Shown here: piece by piece, positions 45,201 through 54,689 of the stretch
Position numbering within the stretch: position 1 is the stretch's first letter
How the letters are laid out: every line of letters begins with the position of its first letter
Assembly (NCBI GenBank): GCA_021739645.1
Contig: JAIPBL010000001.1
Span: 186,001 to 250,000 of the forward strand
From: Saprospiraceae bacterium
GTDB taxonomy: Bacteria; Bacteroidota; Bacteroidia; Chitinophagales; Saprospiraceae
Length of the DNA stretch: 64,000 nucleotides
Direction of reading: 5' to 3'
Notes under the pieces: generated by a model
What the model was told of the DNA's origin: nothing
The model's database searches: none
The model's input: the letters and a program-made list of their open reading frames with translations, nothing else
Made by a program: the position numbers and the translations under genes

Positions 45201-48200
45201 CCGATGGTGACGGAATTAAAGACGGAACAGAGGACAAAAACAAAAACGGAATCTATGAACCACTCACTGAAACCAACCCACTGAAAAAAGATTCAGATGA
45301 GGATGGTATAAATGATGGCATTGAAGACAGCAATCTCAATGGAATTGTAAACCAGGGTGAATCTGACCCGAAAGACAAATGCAGTCCCTACACCCATATT
45401 TCACCATGCGTGGGAGCGGACGGTGACGGAGACGGTTATATCGGCGACTACCCACCAAACCACCCTGATTTCGACCCAGATGATTTTAACGCCTGTGTCC
45501 CAGACTACACCAATGCGCTTTGTGATTTTGACAATGACGGTATTGTAAATGGTCAAGACTTTGACGACGACAACGACGGCGTGACTGATGCAGACGATGT
45601 GGACGCATACGACCCGGACTCTGACTCTGACGACGATGGCATCACGGACAATGATGAGACGGGCGGTAACGGTATTTTCGATTTGGGAGAGGGTGACAGT
45701 GACCCGCTTGACCCTTGCAGCCCTGACATAAACAATATTGCGTGTAGCGGAACTGACGACGACCACGATGGCTTTTACGCCAACTTCACAGTAGGCGACC
45801 CGCAGTTCGACCCAGACGACAATGATCCTTGCGTTCCAAATTGTATGCTCGGTCTTTGTGACTTCGACCAAGACGGTAGCTTGAACAGCACTGACAACGA
45901 TGACGACAACGATGGTGTGAAAGACAACAACGACGTTGACGATTGCAATCCTAACAGTGACAGTGATGATGACGGCATACCAGATAATGTGGAGACTGGT
46001 GGTGACGGCCAATACAACGCCGGCATTGATACCAATCCTTTGAGCAATGACTCCGACAACGACGGTATAAATGACGGAATTGAAGACAAGAACCACAATG
46101 GGGAAATAGATGCTGGTGAAACGGATCCACTTGATGCCGACTCTGACGACGACGGCCTGACCGATGGTGCAGAGGACCTTAACAAAAACGGCATTATTGA
46201 TCCCGGTGAAAGCGACCCACTCGACCATTGCGACCCAATTGCTACTTCTAGTGATTGCGATTTCGATGGTGACGGGTTAGCGAACAACGTTGACGATGAT
46301 GATGACAACGATGGTGTACCTGATGCTCAGGACGAGGATGATTTCAACGTCAATAGTGACTCTGACCACGATGGACTTGCAGATGGTGCCGAGACTAACT
46401 TAGGTTCTGATCCGTTGAACCCTTGTGATCCTAGCCCGTCAGCTTCAAATTGCCAACCTATTGACAATGATGGTGATGGATTTGCCGAAAACTTTCCAGT
46501 AACTGACGCGCTGTACGACCCGGATGATACCAATCCTTGCGTACCAAGCGTATCAGCTGGAACCTGTGACTTCGACCAGGATGGCAGCATTAACAGCATT
46601 GACACCGATGACGATAATGATGGTGTGGCTGATGGTAGTGACGTTGATCCATACGACCCAAACAGTGACTCTGATAACGACGGCATTGCCGACAACGTAG
46701 AGACGCAGGGAGACCACAAGTATAATATTGGCCTCGACAGCAACCCGCTCAAATTTGATACTGATGGCGATGGCCTTGGCGATGGCGTTGAAGATGCCAA
46801 CCACAACGGTAAAAAAGATGCTACTGAAACCAGTGCGATTTACCCTGATACCGATGGAGATGGCTTCAGCGATTTCACGGAAGTGAACAATGGCACGGAC
46901 CCACTCGACAAGTGTGACCCGAACAGCACACTGGCAACTTGTGATTTCGACGGGGATGGCCTCAACAACGATGTTGACCCAGACGATGACAACGACGGTG
47001 TGGCCGATGCTGATGATGCCAATGCGTATGACCCACAGAGCGACTCCGACGATGACACCATCGCAGATATTGATGAAACAACTGCTGGTAGCGACCCGCT
47101 CAATGCTTGCGACCCAAACACAACAGCGGTGGCTTGTCAACCAACAGATGCAGATGGCGATGGTTATTTTGAAAATTACCCAGCCAATGATGCATTGTTT
47201 GACACAGATGATGGCAATCCTTGTGAACCAAGTGTTGCTGCTGGCACCTGTGATTTTGACCAAGATGGTCAAATCAACTCAGTGGACACGGACGATGACA
47301 ATGACGGTGTAGCTGATGGCGCTGATGCCGATGCATACGACCCTAACAGTGACTCTGATGGTGACGGTATAACGGACATCAAAGAAACCAAGGGCGACGG
47401 TGCATACAATGTCGGAATTGACTCCAATCCGCTTGATACCGATACGGATGACGATGGCATCTTGGATGGCGTTGAAGACAGCAACCACGACGGTCATGTA
47501 AGTTCGGGTGAAACCAACCCTGCCGATGCGGATACGGACAACGACGGCTTGGATGACGGCGTGGAAGATGCCAATAAAAACGGTGTTGTCGATGCAGGAG
47601 AAAGCGATCCGCTCGATGCCTGCGATCCGAACAATACACTTGCCTTCTGTGATTTTGATGGCGATGGTCAAATCAACAACCTTGACCTCGACGACGACAA
47701 TGACTGCCTCTCCGATGGCGATGATTCCAATCCTTTCGATGCGAACAGCGACACGGACAACGACGGAATTTCTGACTTGGACGAATGCCAGGCTGGCACA
47801 GATGCACTGAACCCTTGCGACCCAGCACCCGTTGGCCCACTTTGTGGCGGCCAAGTGGATGAGGATGGTGATGGTTACTTCGCTGATGTCACTTCCGACA
47901 ACCCAACTTTTGACCCAGACGATGCAGATCCTTGTATTCCAGTTGTTTCAGTTGGTGTCTGCGACTTTGACCAGGATGGTCTCATCAACAGCATTGACCC
48001 GGATGACGACAACGACTGTGTCAATGACGCACAAGACACTGACGACTACGATACGCAAAGCGACAGTGACAACGACGGCTATGCTGACGGCCAGGAATGT
48101 CAGGCTGGCACCGACCCACTCGACCATTGCGACCCGGTGCCTTCGGCGCCAGATTGCCCGACGACCAGCGACGCGGATGGCGATGGATACAGCGGGGATT

Positions 48201-50569
48201 TGAGTTCAAACGACCCGCTTTACGACCCTAACGACAACGACCCTTGTATTCCGGTCATAACCGTTGGCGTCTGCGACTTTGACCAAGATGGTGAAATAAA
48301 CAGCGTGGACGCTGATGATGATGGTGACTGCGTCGATGATACAGAAGACTTGGATGCTTACAATGCGCAGAGCGACTCGGATGGAGATGGCGAAACAGAC
48401 TTCGTTGAGTGTCAAAACGGCACCGATCCGCTGAATGCTTGCGACCCACACAATGGCACACCTGACTGTGATTGCGACAACGACGGCATTGCCAACGGCA
48501 CTGATACTGACGACGACAACGACGGTGTACTTGATACTGCGGATACCGATAGCTGTGACCCAAACAACGACAGCGACAACGACGGCATCTCAAATATTGA
48601 TGAAACGACGGCCGGCAGCGACCCACTGGATCCTTGCGACCCTGACCCGAATACAACCGCTTGCCAAAGCCCTGACAATGATGGAGATGGTGTGACTGGA
48701 TCGGACGACCCAGACGACAACAACCCATGCATCCCGAACCCATCTTTTGGTGGTTGTGACTTTGACCAGGATGGCCTCGTGAACAGTGTTGACCCGGACG
48801 ATGACAACGACTGCGTAAATGATGCAGAAGACGTTGGCGACTACAACACAGCAAGCGATAGCGACTTTGACGGGATTGCCGATGGTGTTGAATGCCAGAA
48901 CGGCACCAATCCGTTGGACAAGTGCGACCCGAACAACACCTTCGGTAGCTGCGACTTTGACGGCGATGGCTTGGTGAACAACCAGGACCCAGACGACGAC
49001 AACGACTGTGTGAACGATGTGGACGACGTTGCAGACTTCGACCCACAAAGCGACTCTGACTTTGACGGCATTACCGATATGGATGAATGTCTGACAGGTA
49101 CCGACCCTACCGATTCATGCGACCCAGACCCTAACAGCTTGGCTTGTACCGGAGAGGATATGGATGGAGACGGTTACATCGCCAATGCACCCACCGATAG
49201 CCCATTGTTCGACTCGGACGATAACGATCCGTGTGTACCAAACAATCATGTCGGTGCCTGCGACTTTGACCAGGATGGTTTGGCCAACATAGATGATGCT
49301 GATGACGACAACGACGGTGTCAACGATAACGACGATGTTGATCAATTTAATCCGAATAGCGACAGTGACGGTGATGGGATAACTGACAATGTGGAGACTG
49401 GAGGTGACGGTACTTACGATCCGGACATTGACTCTAACCCGCTCGATACTGATACCGACGACGATGGGATACTTGATGGCATCGAGGACGCAAACCACAA
49501 TGGCATGGTGGATTTACATGAAACAGATCCGGTAAGTGCCGATACGGATGAAGATAGCTTAAATGACGGCGTAGAGGATGCAAACCAGAACGGGCATTTG
49601 GATGCTGGTGAATCTGACCCAACAAATCCAGACGACGATGGTGATGGAATCCTAACCATTGACGAGGATACGAACGGCAACGGGAACGTGCTTGATGACG
49701 ATACCGACCTTGATGGCACACCAGATTACATGGACCCAGACCCATTTGCTTTTGTCAAAATGAAGGCTTACTTGCAAGGGCCGCTCGTTACTTCAACTGG
49801 CTTGATGAGAGACAACCTGCGCACGACGCTTGATGACGATGGCAATCCGTATATTTCGCTCATAGAGCCATATACTGACTTGAAAACGCCAACAGGTACT
49901 AGTCCTTTCGTCCACCTTGGCAGCGGCGGTGAGCAAATCCAAGCTAGTGTTTTGGCGGTAACTGGGCCAGATGCCATCGTTGACTGGGTATTTCTTGAGC
50001 TTCGCAGCAAGTTGAACCCGGCCAGTAGGTTATTGACTCGTGCAGCTTTGATTCAGCGAGATGGTGATATTGTTGACCTTGACGGGGTTAGCCCGGTACT
50101 ATTCAAGGCAAAAACGGAAGAATACTATGTTGTACTGCGCCACCGCAACCATTTGGGTGTGATGACCAAGGACCCCGTTTCAGTAACAAGGGATATTGCA
50201 TTAGCACCGTTCATTGACTTTACGAATCCAGTTACACAGACCTACGGCACCAATGCACAGAAAATAATGGGTAGTTACCTGGCGCTTTGGGCTGGAAATG
50301 CCAACATGGACGGAAGGATTGTTTACCAAGGTAGTGGTGCTGACAGGGATTTCATTTTCTTCGATGTCTTCCTTGACCCAGACAATACCAACAGTAGCTT
50401 CAACTTCATCGGGCACGGCTACAAAACAAGTGACACTGACCTGAATGGTAAGTATATTTTCCAGGGTTCTGGCAACGACGTTGACAATATGATATTCTTC
50501 AACGTGCTCCAACACCCAGGAAATACTTCCTTCGCAATCAACTACATAATCTACCAGCAACTTCCATAA
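42278..50569 (+). CDS. Giant thrombospondin-type-3 repeat Ca-binding surface protein
   Basis: This 2763-aa protein has a signal peptide (to about residue 28, SSNAQ). An N-terminal beta domain (about 28-190) is similar to that of the 277-aa protein at 51109. About 19 TSP3-like modules follow (about 190-2490), each opening with CDFDxDG and rich in DxDxDGxxD loops expected to bind many Ca ions. The C-terminal 270 residues begin FVKMKAYLQGP and end in two similar DGxxxxQGSGxDxxxxFF units; there is no standard T9SS type A or B sorting domain. An adhesin or matrix-anchoring role beside the EPS operon is inferred. Composition is extremely Asp-rich, so the protein is very acidic. Confidence 0.9.
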   Translation: MKTSTLYYVKHVLIAALLLTGAASSNAQIDFRIGLGTDGQTYTVYAKPKPTISPSTNTLTGTGQVTLVVPHGFVYTALTNLKGSWSAATIQAPVENPNFDYISVGLLTDEGFPNNIQYIVGQETAIFKLKRTSACIGAVTLIETDDPFYAPNSVGSNPGNDIGVIDVGKPGFPFYVWMANYGSAPSCVDSDADGLYNFIEDKNGNGIVDTGETNPNNPDTDGDGLSDGAEDANHNGVVDTGESDPTNKCSPNTTFPICDFDGDGLINSVDLDDDNDGVADVDDVQNFNADSDSDGDGISDDDETGGDGVYNPGVDSDPLNACDPNPNVTACTATDADGDGYYADVPSSDPTYDPDDNLPCVPNQTVGACDFDSDSIPNGEDLDDDGDGVLDIYDVDPYNPNSDSDSDGLTDIIETGGDGVYNENIDTNPLDADTDNDGISDGVEDTDKDGSHDIGVETDALNADTDGDGLKDGEEDTNFNGVIDVNESDPLDDCDPVAVGPLCDYDGDGLVNENDPDDDNDGVLDGPDVNDFNPDSDSDGDGIVDKTETANGTNPLNACDPNPNVSACVPDDTDGDLFFENYPNGHPKFDPNDTNPCVPSVAALKCDFDGDGITNQFDTDDDNDGVSDLYDSDDYNPNNDSDGDGLSNIIEVGSNFVYNPGIDTNPLNDDTDNDGLKDGCEDKNKNGKKDDGETSPLMADTDGDGLKDGVEDANKNCILNAGESDPLDYCSPNNTLPNCDFDGDGITNANDLDDDGDGVDDDSDIDPFNPDSDSDDDGIADNVETGGDGEYNVGVDTNPLDDDTDDDGLKDGIEDMNHNGNRELDETDPINPNTDGDTLSDGEEDINHNGVLDVGESDPLDPCSPFSTGGTCAFQDLDSDGYFSEVEQNDPLYDPDDNNACVPSNQSPTCDFDGDGYPNQNDLDDDNDGVADAQDSEDYNPHNDSDNDGLSNIIETGGDGVYNNGIDTHPLNPDTDGDGIKDGTEDKNKNGIYEPLTETNPLKKDSDEDGINDGIEDSNLNGIVNQGESDPKDKCSPYTHISPCVGADGDGDGYIGDYPPNHPDFDPDDFNACVPDYTNALCDFDNDGIVNGQDFDDDNDGVTDADDVDAYDPDSDSDDDGITDNDETGGNGIFDLGEGDSDPLDPCSPDINNIACSGTDDDHDGFYANFTVGDPQFDPDDNDPCVPNCMLGLCDFDQDGSLNSTDNDDDNDGVKDNNDVDDCNPNSDSDDDGIPDNVETGGDGQYNAGIDTNPLSNDSDNDGINDGIEDKNHNGEIDAGETDPLDADSDDDGLTDGAEDLNKNGIIDPGESDPLDHCDPIATSSDCDFDGDGLANNVDDDDDNDGVPDAQDEDDFNVNSDSDHDGLADGAETNLGSDPLNPCDPSPSASNCQPIDNDGDGFAENFPVTDALYDPDDTNPCVPSVSAGTCDFDQDGSINSIDTDDDNDGVADGSDVDPYDPNSDSDNDGIADNVETQGDHKYNIGLDSNPLKFDTDGDGLGDGVEDANHNGKKDATETSAIYPDTDGDGFSDFTEVNNGTDPLDKCDPNSTLATCDFDGDGLNNDVDPDDDNDGVADADDANAYDPQSDSDDDTIADIDETTAGSDPLNACDPNTTAVACQPTDADGDGYFENYPANDALFDTDDGNPCEPSVAAGTCDFDQDGQINSVDTDDDNDGVADGADADAYDPNSDSDGDGITDIKETKGDGAYNVGIDSNPLDTDTDDDGILDGVEDSNHDGHVSSGETNPADADTDNDGLDDGVEDANKNGVVDAGESDPLDACDPNNTLAFCDFDGDGQINNLDLDDDNDCLSDGDDSNPFDANSDTDNDGISDLDECQAGTDALNPCDPAPVGPLCGGQVDEDGDGYFADVTSDNPTFDPDDADPCIPVVSVGVCDFDQDGLINSIDPDDDNDCVNDAQDTDDYDTQSDSDNDGYADGQECQAGTDPLDHCDPVPSAPDCPTTSDADGDGYSGDLSSNDPLYDPNDNDPCIPVITVGVCDFDQDGEINSVDADDDGDCVDDTEDLDAYNAQSDSDGDGETDFVECQNGTDPLNACDPHNGTPDCDCDNDGIANGTDTDDDNDGVLDTADTDSCDPNNDSDNDGISNIDETTAGSDPLDPCDPDPNTTACQSPDNDGDGVTGSDDPDDNNPCIPNPSFGGCDFDQDGLVNSVDPDDDNDCVNDAEDVGDYNTASDSDFDGIADGVECQNGTNPLDKCDPNNTFGSCDFDGDGLVNNQDPDDDNDCVNDVDDVADFDPQSDSDFDGITDMDECLTGTDPTDSCDPDPNSLACTGEDMDGDGYIANAPTDSPLFDSDDNDPCVPNNHVGACDFDQDGLANIDDADDDNDGVNDNDDVDQFNPNSDSDGDGITDNVETGGDGTYDPDIDSNPLDTDTDDDGILDGIEDANHNGMVDLHETDPVSADTDEDSLNDGVEDANQNGHLDAGESDPTNPDDDGDGILTIDEDTNGNGNVLDDDTDLDGTPDYMDPDPFAFVKMKAYLQGPLVTSTGLMRDNLRTTLDDDGNPYISLIEPYTDLKTPTGTSPFVHLGSGGEQIQASVLAVTGPDAIVDWVFLELRSKLNPASRLLTRAALIQRDGDIVDLDGVSPVLFKAKTEEYYVVLRHRNHLGVMTKDPVSVTRDIALAPFIDFTNPVTQTYGTNAQKIMGSYLALWAGNANMDGRIVYQGSGADRDFIFFDVFLDPDNTNSSFNFIGHGYKTSDTDLNGKYIFQGSGNDVDNMIFFNVLQHPGNTSFAINYIIYQQLP
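43052..49730 (+). repeat. About nineteen TSP3-like coding modules
   Basis: Modules start at CDFDGDG, CDFDQDG or close variants and mostly run CDFDxDGxxNxxDxDDDNDGVxDxxD, DSDxDGxxDxxET, then DPLDxCDP. Extra cysteines occur only in pairs within a module: five modules have DDDNDC or DDDGDC together with EC in place of ET. Confidence 0.85.
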
Positions 50570-51108
50570 GCTGTTAGTATAGACGCCATAAGTTCACATT
50601 AAGTGCAAGGGGTATAGTATCAGATATTATAGAGGTACTAATTCTCTTGCATTTAATGGTGAAAAATGGTTTAAGATGAAAGTGGACGGTTTGCGGTATT
50701 TTTCATAATAAAGCAATTTGTCATGAAAGTATGGTTAAATTCTTTTAGGCGAAACCATTTGCAAATCGTCTGCTTTTTTCAAAAAAAATGACTAAGGGAT
50801 TAATTATCCCTAATAGAACCTAAGCGTTGTAAATCAGTTTTTTTACTGTTGGTAATTAATAAATATTAGCAATAAAAAATTAAGTTTTCTTATTAGTTTT
50901 ACTTTAAAAACGGCATGGTTTTCGACTAATATAAAGAGTTCAAAAGAAGTTTGCATAATTGAAAATAAATGCATAATTTTGGATTCTGAAATTTAGAAGA
51001 TTCCCTCCTTTTTTAAGAAAATATTCCCCCACAAATTGGCTTATCCTCCTCCCGCAAGCATAACTCGGTTGTAAAACCATTTTTTAAAAGAACATAAAAA
51101 CAAGAACA
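50570..51108. other. AT-rich intergenic region with promoter of the 277-aa T9SS gene
   Basis: No gene is visible. An inverted repeat AGGGAT (50795-50800) and ATCCCT (50806-50811) could be an operator. The promoter at 50951-50981 is described separately. Confidence 0.5.
50951..50981 (+). promoter_or_regulatory. Bacteroidota-type promoter of the 277-aa T9SS gene
   Basis: TTG (50951-50953), 20 nt, TAATTTTG (50974-50981). Both boxes match fully; leader of about 120 nt. Confidence 0.6.
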
Positions 51109-51942
51109 ATGAACAAAGTAAACACTCTGTGTGCAGCAGCTCTGCTGTTCCTTTCTTCAGCTTCCATCGCACAAGTTCAGTTCAAGCTTTCCTACAGCCA
51201 GGAAACTGAGCGTTACATGATTTCTGTGGTGCCACAGCAAACGTATGCTGCTCCGCAGAACATTACTGGCACTGGTCAAGTAACTATTAAGGTTCCAACC
51301 AACAATTTCGACCCAGTCGATATTGAGAGCATGCTGACTGGGATGCTCTGGGAGGCCAATGCCCGCAACAATTCGCCGTCCGAGTCGCCTGATTTCGACT
51401 ACATTTCTTTCGGTCTTAATATTCAAGGAATCGCTTTCCCTGATTATGTAGCTGGTGTGGAGCTTCCACTTTTTAGCTTCCAAAATGCATACGGTTGCAA
51501 CGGTGCAATCACGTTAGTGGATAATTTCGCTGACGAGTTCATGCCGCCAAACAGCCAGAACGCGAACATTGGCAATGCCCTGACCATTCTCGGTGCAGGT
51601 GGAGAAGCTTACGGAGGTATCTCTGGGAGTGCGGTTGTTAATTGCGACCCGAATGCAGTGCTTTCTGCCAAGGAAGAGATTGGCCTCGGGGGTTACACCA
51701 TCTTCCCGAACCCAGCCAGTGACTATGTCAACGTAAAGGTTGACTGGAATGGCGATGCTACCGATGCCAACATACTCATCGTAGATGCTACTGGCAAGCA
51801 AGTAATGACTGCACCAGCAAGCTTGGCTACTGGTAAGAATACTCAGAAAGTCAAGGTGTCAGAACTTGCTCCGGGCAGCTACTGGGTTTACCTCGCTGGC
51901 AATGATTGGAAGGTCGGTCTGGACCGTTTTTCTAAGCAATAA
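51109..51942 (+). CDS. Secreted T9SS protein sharing the N-terminal domain of the TSP3 giant
   Basis: This 277-aa protein has a signal peptide (to SIAQ, about residue 22). A beta domain (about 22-180) follows, with TGTGQVTIKVP, SPDFDYISFGL and NAYGCNGAITLVDN, closely matching TGTGQVTLVVP, NPNFDYISVGL and SACIGAVTLIE in the giant upstream. It then has a T9SS type A sorting domain (FPNPASDYVNVKV ... GSYWVYL). It is exported to the cell surface. The domain looks cohesin-like in pattern but I cannot assign it. It probably has its own promoter at 50951-50981. Confidence 0.87.
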   Translation: MNKVNTLCAAALLFLSSASIAQVQFKLSYSQETERYMISVVPQQTYAAPQNITGTGQVTIKVPTNNFDPVDIESMLTGMLWEANARNNSPSESPDFDYISFGLNIQGIAFPDYVAGVELPLFSFQNAYGCNGAITLVDNFADEFMPPNSQNANIGNALTILGAGGEAYGGISGSAVVNCDPNAVLSAKEEIGLGGYTIFPNPASDYVNVKVDWNGDATDANILIVDATGKQVMTAPASLATGKNTQKVKVSELAPGSYWVYLAGNDWKVGLDRFSKQ

Positions 51943-52120
51943 AACATGGATTCATTACTGGGCAACGAAGTAGTAATTTTTTTGATGGGGCTTTGTGTCC
52001 CGCTTTCAAATAGCTACTCCTGCCTAGTAATGTATCAAAAACTAGACCCATTCAACCAACGAAAATGAGAGGGAGAACAGAGAAGACTTTTGGTTTCGAC
52101 TAAGATAATCTCTGTCATTG

Positions 52121-52152
52121 AGCGGCAACTATGAGGGTTGCCGCTTTTTTTC
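52121..52152 (+). terminator. Hairpin terminator before the EPS operon
   Basis: AGCGGCAAC and GTTGCCGCT pair across a short loop, followed by seven T residues. It ends transcription from the 277-aa T9SS gene about 180 nt after its stop. Confidence 0.85.
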
Positions 52153-52223
52153 GTTTTGCCCATGTTTTTAACAAAATTTGACCGTTGGAAACGTAATTGC
52201 TTTACTTTCAATGGATTTCGACT

Positions 52224-52231
52224 TATCTTTG
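52224..52231 (+). promoter_or_regulatory. Putative EPS operon promoter (-7 box)
   Basis: TATCTTTG is a full -7 match, identical to the box of the tRNA promoter. The nearest TTG (52197-52199) is 24 nt upstream, somewhat far. Confidence 0.5.
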
Positions 52232-52404
52232 CACAGAAATAGAAAAAAGGCTACACACACCAACCGACTAACTTCCATACTTTTTCCCTTAGGCTTGTTC
52301 AACTTATAACCTATTTTTGTTTTTTGTAAAAGCTTTGAACAGCCAATATTTTAAGCTACACCTCCCCTGGTTATTTTTTTGAGAAAACTTACACAACAAC
52401 CACT

Positions 52405-54648
52405 ATGGACTTAGGGTACCTCATTAACATTTTATTGAAACGGAAATGGCTCCTGCTTTCCGTCATTTTAATTTCTTCCATCTCCACCTTTTTGCTCATT
52501 GGGAGATTGCCGTACGCCTACAAATCAAAGGCAGTGATTTCTACCGGAATCATTGACTACAAAGGCGTCAGCTTGCAGATGGACAACCCGTTCATCCAGC
52601 AATTCCAAATCGAAAGTAGTTTCAACAGCCTCATCGAGAAGATGAAAAGCCGGACCAGCATTAAGCTGCTAACGGATACACTGCTAATACACGATGTGGA
52701 AGCTGAAAAAATGGTAAACGGAAAACCGTTTCGCCCAGCAGATTTTGTTAGGGTGGAAATGACCGAAGATGAACGTGACAAAGCGGTGCTGAAACTCAAG
52801 GCCAGTTTCAACGATTCCTTGTTGAACACGAAGCCCAGCCCAGAGCATTACAACAACCTGCTTGCAGAAGGCTATGGATACGACTTTGAATCGCTTTGGA
52901 AAAAACTCGAAATCAAGCGGATAGGGGAGACCGACTACCTCAGTGTAGAGTTTGAATCCGAAAACCCCGAACTTTCTTATTTCGTTGTGGATGTCTTTTT
53001 GAAGAAATTTTTTAAAACCCACGAGACTGACCTTTCTGCCAAGGAAAACAAGGCGCTGGATTTTGCAACAAAGCAATTTGATGCTCGAAAAGTCGAACTG
53101 GACACCATCACAAAATTGATTGACGATTACAAAAGAAGTAACAACCTCGTTGATGCATCAAGCCAGCGGGAAGGCGTAGTTTCCCATATCAAAGACCTAG
53201 AATTGAAATTGGAGGAAAGCCGACTTCAAATACCGGCTTTGAAAGCGAATATTGCATCGCTTGAAAAACAAATCATGGCACTGGGAATTGGGTTAGCCTC
53301 AGATTTTTCAAATAAAATTCTTTACAGTGAGGATGTCAATGACATAGATTCAAGAATCAAGAAGCTGCAAGAGAAAAAGGTTGAAGAGTTTGCAAACGGT
53401 AAAAACACCGATGCTATTGACAAAAGAATCGAATTTTTAAGAAAAGAACAGGCGGCAAATATCCAAAGAATCGTTCCTGTAAGTCCAAATCATAAGGGCA
53501 AATTGGATGACCAGAACATCCAAATGATACAGGACAAGGTGAAAAAGCAACTTGATTTGGAACTTGCCATTGCGTCGTTTGATTCTTACCAGCGGGAAAT
53601 CTCCAGGCTTCAAGCGAAAGCCAATATGCTTACCATCAACGACAACGAGCTGGCCTCATTGATGGAAGAAAAAGACCGAATTGATAAAGAATACTCTTCC
53701 GCCAGGGACAAATACGAAAATGCAAAAAGCTATACCGAAGGTTCTGAAAACCCGTTGAGTATCATCGAAGCTACTGAATTTCCTTTTCAGGCGGAATCAA
53801 AGCACCGAGCGATTTTCGCTGGGTTTGCAGGAGTGGCAGGTGGCTCAATCGCCAGTATTATCCTGTTTTTGCTGGCCTTCATTGATTCCAGCTTACAGTC
53901 GCCCTCGCAATTTCAACGGATTACCAAGTTGCCACTGATTGGCTATGTGAACAAGGTGAAAGTACATGACATGAACCTTAACAACTTGTTCCTGTCCATT
54001 CAAGCAAGGCCAGAATTAGAAACTTTTAAGGAGGATATTCGGAAAATCCGAACGGTCATCGAAGGCTCAGGGGCAAAGTGTGTACTTTTCACTAGCCCGA
54101 AGCCGCAAGAAGGAAAGTCTTTTTTGGTTGTACTGTTGGCCTATGCCCTAAGTTTGAACGACCGGAAGATTTTGATAATTGATACCAATTTCAAGAACAA
54201 TACTTTGTCAGGGTACAAGACCAATTCGTTCATCGAAATAACGACCGATAGTCCGAAATCAAAAATGGGACTTGGGTTAGGAGATGGATATGGCCACCTT
54301 TCAAATCCTGAAACTGCAGCAGCCAACGATTCCAATTTGCAGAGTATCGATATCGTTGCTAACAAAGGCGGTAGCCAAAGCCCGGCAGAGGTACTCGCTG
54401 GCAAGAACTTCAAAAAAGTCATTGAGCAGTACGGCAAAAAGTACGATTTTATCTTTATGGAAGCTGCTGCCATGAACAAGTTCTCCGATACCCGTGAGTT
54501 GGTTCCTTTTGCTGACAAAGTGATCACGGTAATGTCCGCAGAGTCACCAATTGGCAGCGAAGACAAGGATACATTAGAGTACTTGCGAGGTTTGGATAGC
54601 AAGATGCTAGGGGGTATCCTGAACATGGTTGATGTGAAGAACATTTAA
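52405..54648 (+). CDS. Wzc/GumC-like polysaccharide co-polymerase with degenerate kinase domain
   Basis: This 747-aa inner-membrane protein has two transmembrane segments (about residues 14-33 and 470-492) bracketing a large periplasmic Wzz domain with long coiled coils (about 210-440). The C-terminal cytoplasmic domain has a Walker A-like SPKPQEGKS (564-572) and a Walker A'-like IIDTN (Asp593) but no proline after the aspartate region and no tyrosine-rich tail. It probably controls chain length and export of an exopolysaccharide. It may bind ATP but is unlikely to be an autophosphorylating BY-kinase. First gene of the EPS operon. Confidence 0.87.
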   Translation: MDLGYLINILLKRKWLLLSVILISSISTFLLIGRLPYAYKSKAVISTGIIDYKGVSLQMDNPFIQQFQIESSFNSLIEKMKSRTSIKLLTDTLLIHDVEAEKMVNGKPFRPADFVRVEMTEDERDKAVLKLKASFNDSLLNTKPSPEHYNNLLAEGYGYDFESLWKKLEIKRIGETDYLSVEFESENPELSYFVVDVFLKKFFKTHETDLSAKENKALDFATKQFDARKVELDTITKLIDDYKRSNNLVDASSQREGVVSHIKDLELKLEESRLQIPALKANIASLEKQIMALGIGLASDFSNKILYSEDVNDIDSRIKKLQEKKVEEFANGKNTDAIDKRIEFLRKEQAANIQRIVPVSPNHKGKLDDQNIQMIQDKVKKQLDLELAIASFDSYQREISRLQAKANMLTINDNELASLMEEKDRIDKEYSSARDKYENAKSYTEGSENPLSIIEATEFPFQAESKHRAIFAGFAGVAGGSIASIILFLLAFIDSSLQSPSQFQRITKLPLIGYVNKVKVHDMNLNNLFLSIQARPELETFKEDIRKIRTVIEGSGAKCVLFTSPKPQEGKSFLVVLLAYALSLNDRKILIIDTNFKNNTLSGYKTNSFIEITTDSPKSKMGLGLGDGYGHLSNPETAAANDSNLQSIDIVANKGGSQSPAEVLAGKNFKKVIEQYGKKYDFIFMEAAAMNKFSDTRELVPFADKVITVMSAESPIGSEDKDTLEYLRGLDSKMLGGILNMVDVKNI

Positions 54649-54689
54649 TACCCCAATACCCGAAAGACAAATTAGACTCCCATTCATTA

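Larger units (their letters stand above)
51943..52404. other. Intergenic region before the EPS operon
   Basis: It contains the terminator at 52121-52152 and the EPS promoter box at 52224-52231. The stretch in between shows no gene. The leader from the promoter to wzc is about 165 nt. Confidence 0.5.

Noticed and set aside
45401-46228. 275-codon antisense frame within the TSP3 gene, and similar frames along 43-49.7 kb
   Set aside because: They are shadows of Asp-rich repeats, with low-complexity Val/Ile or Ser-rich products and no family pattern.
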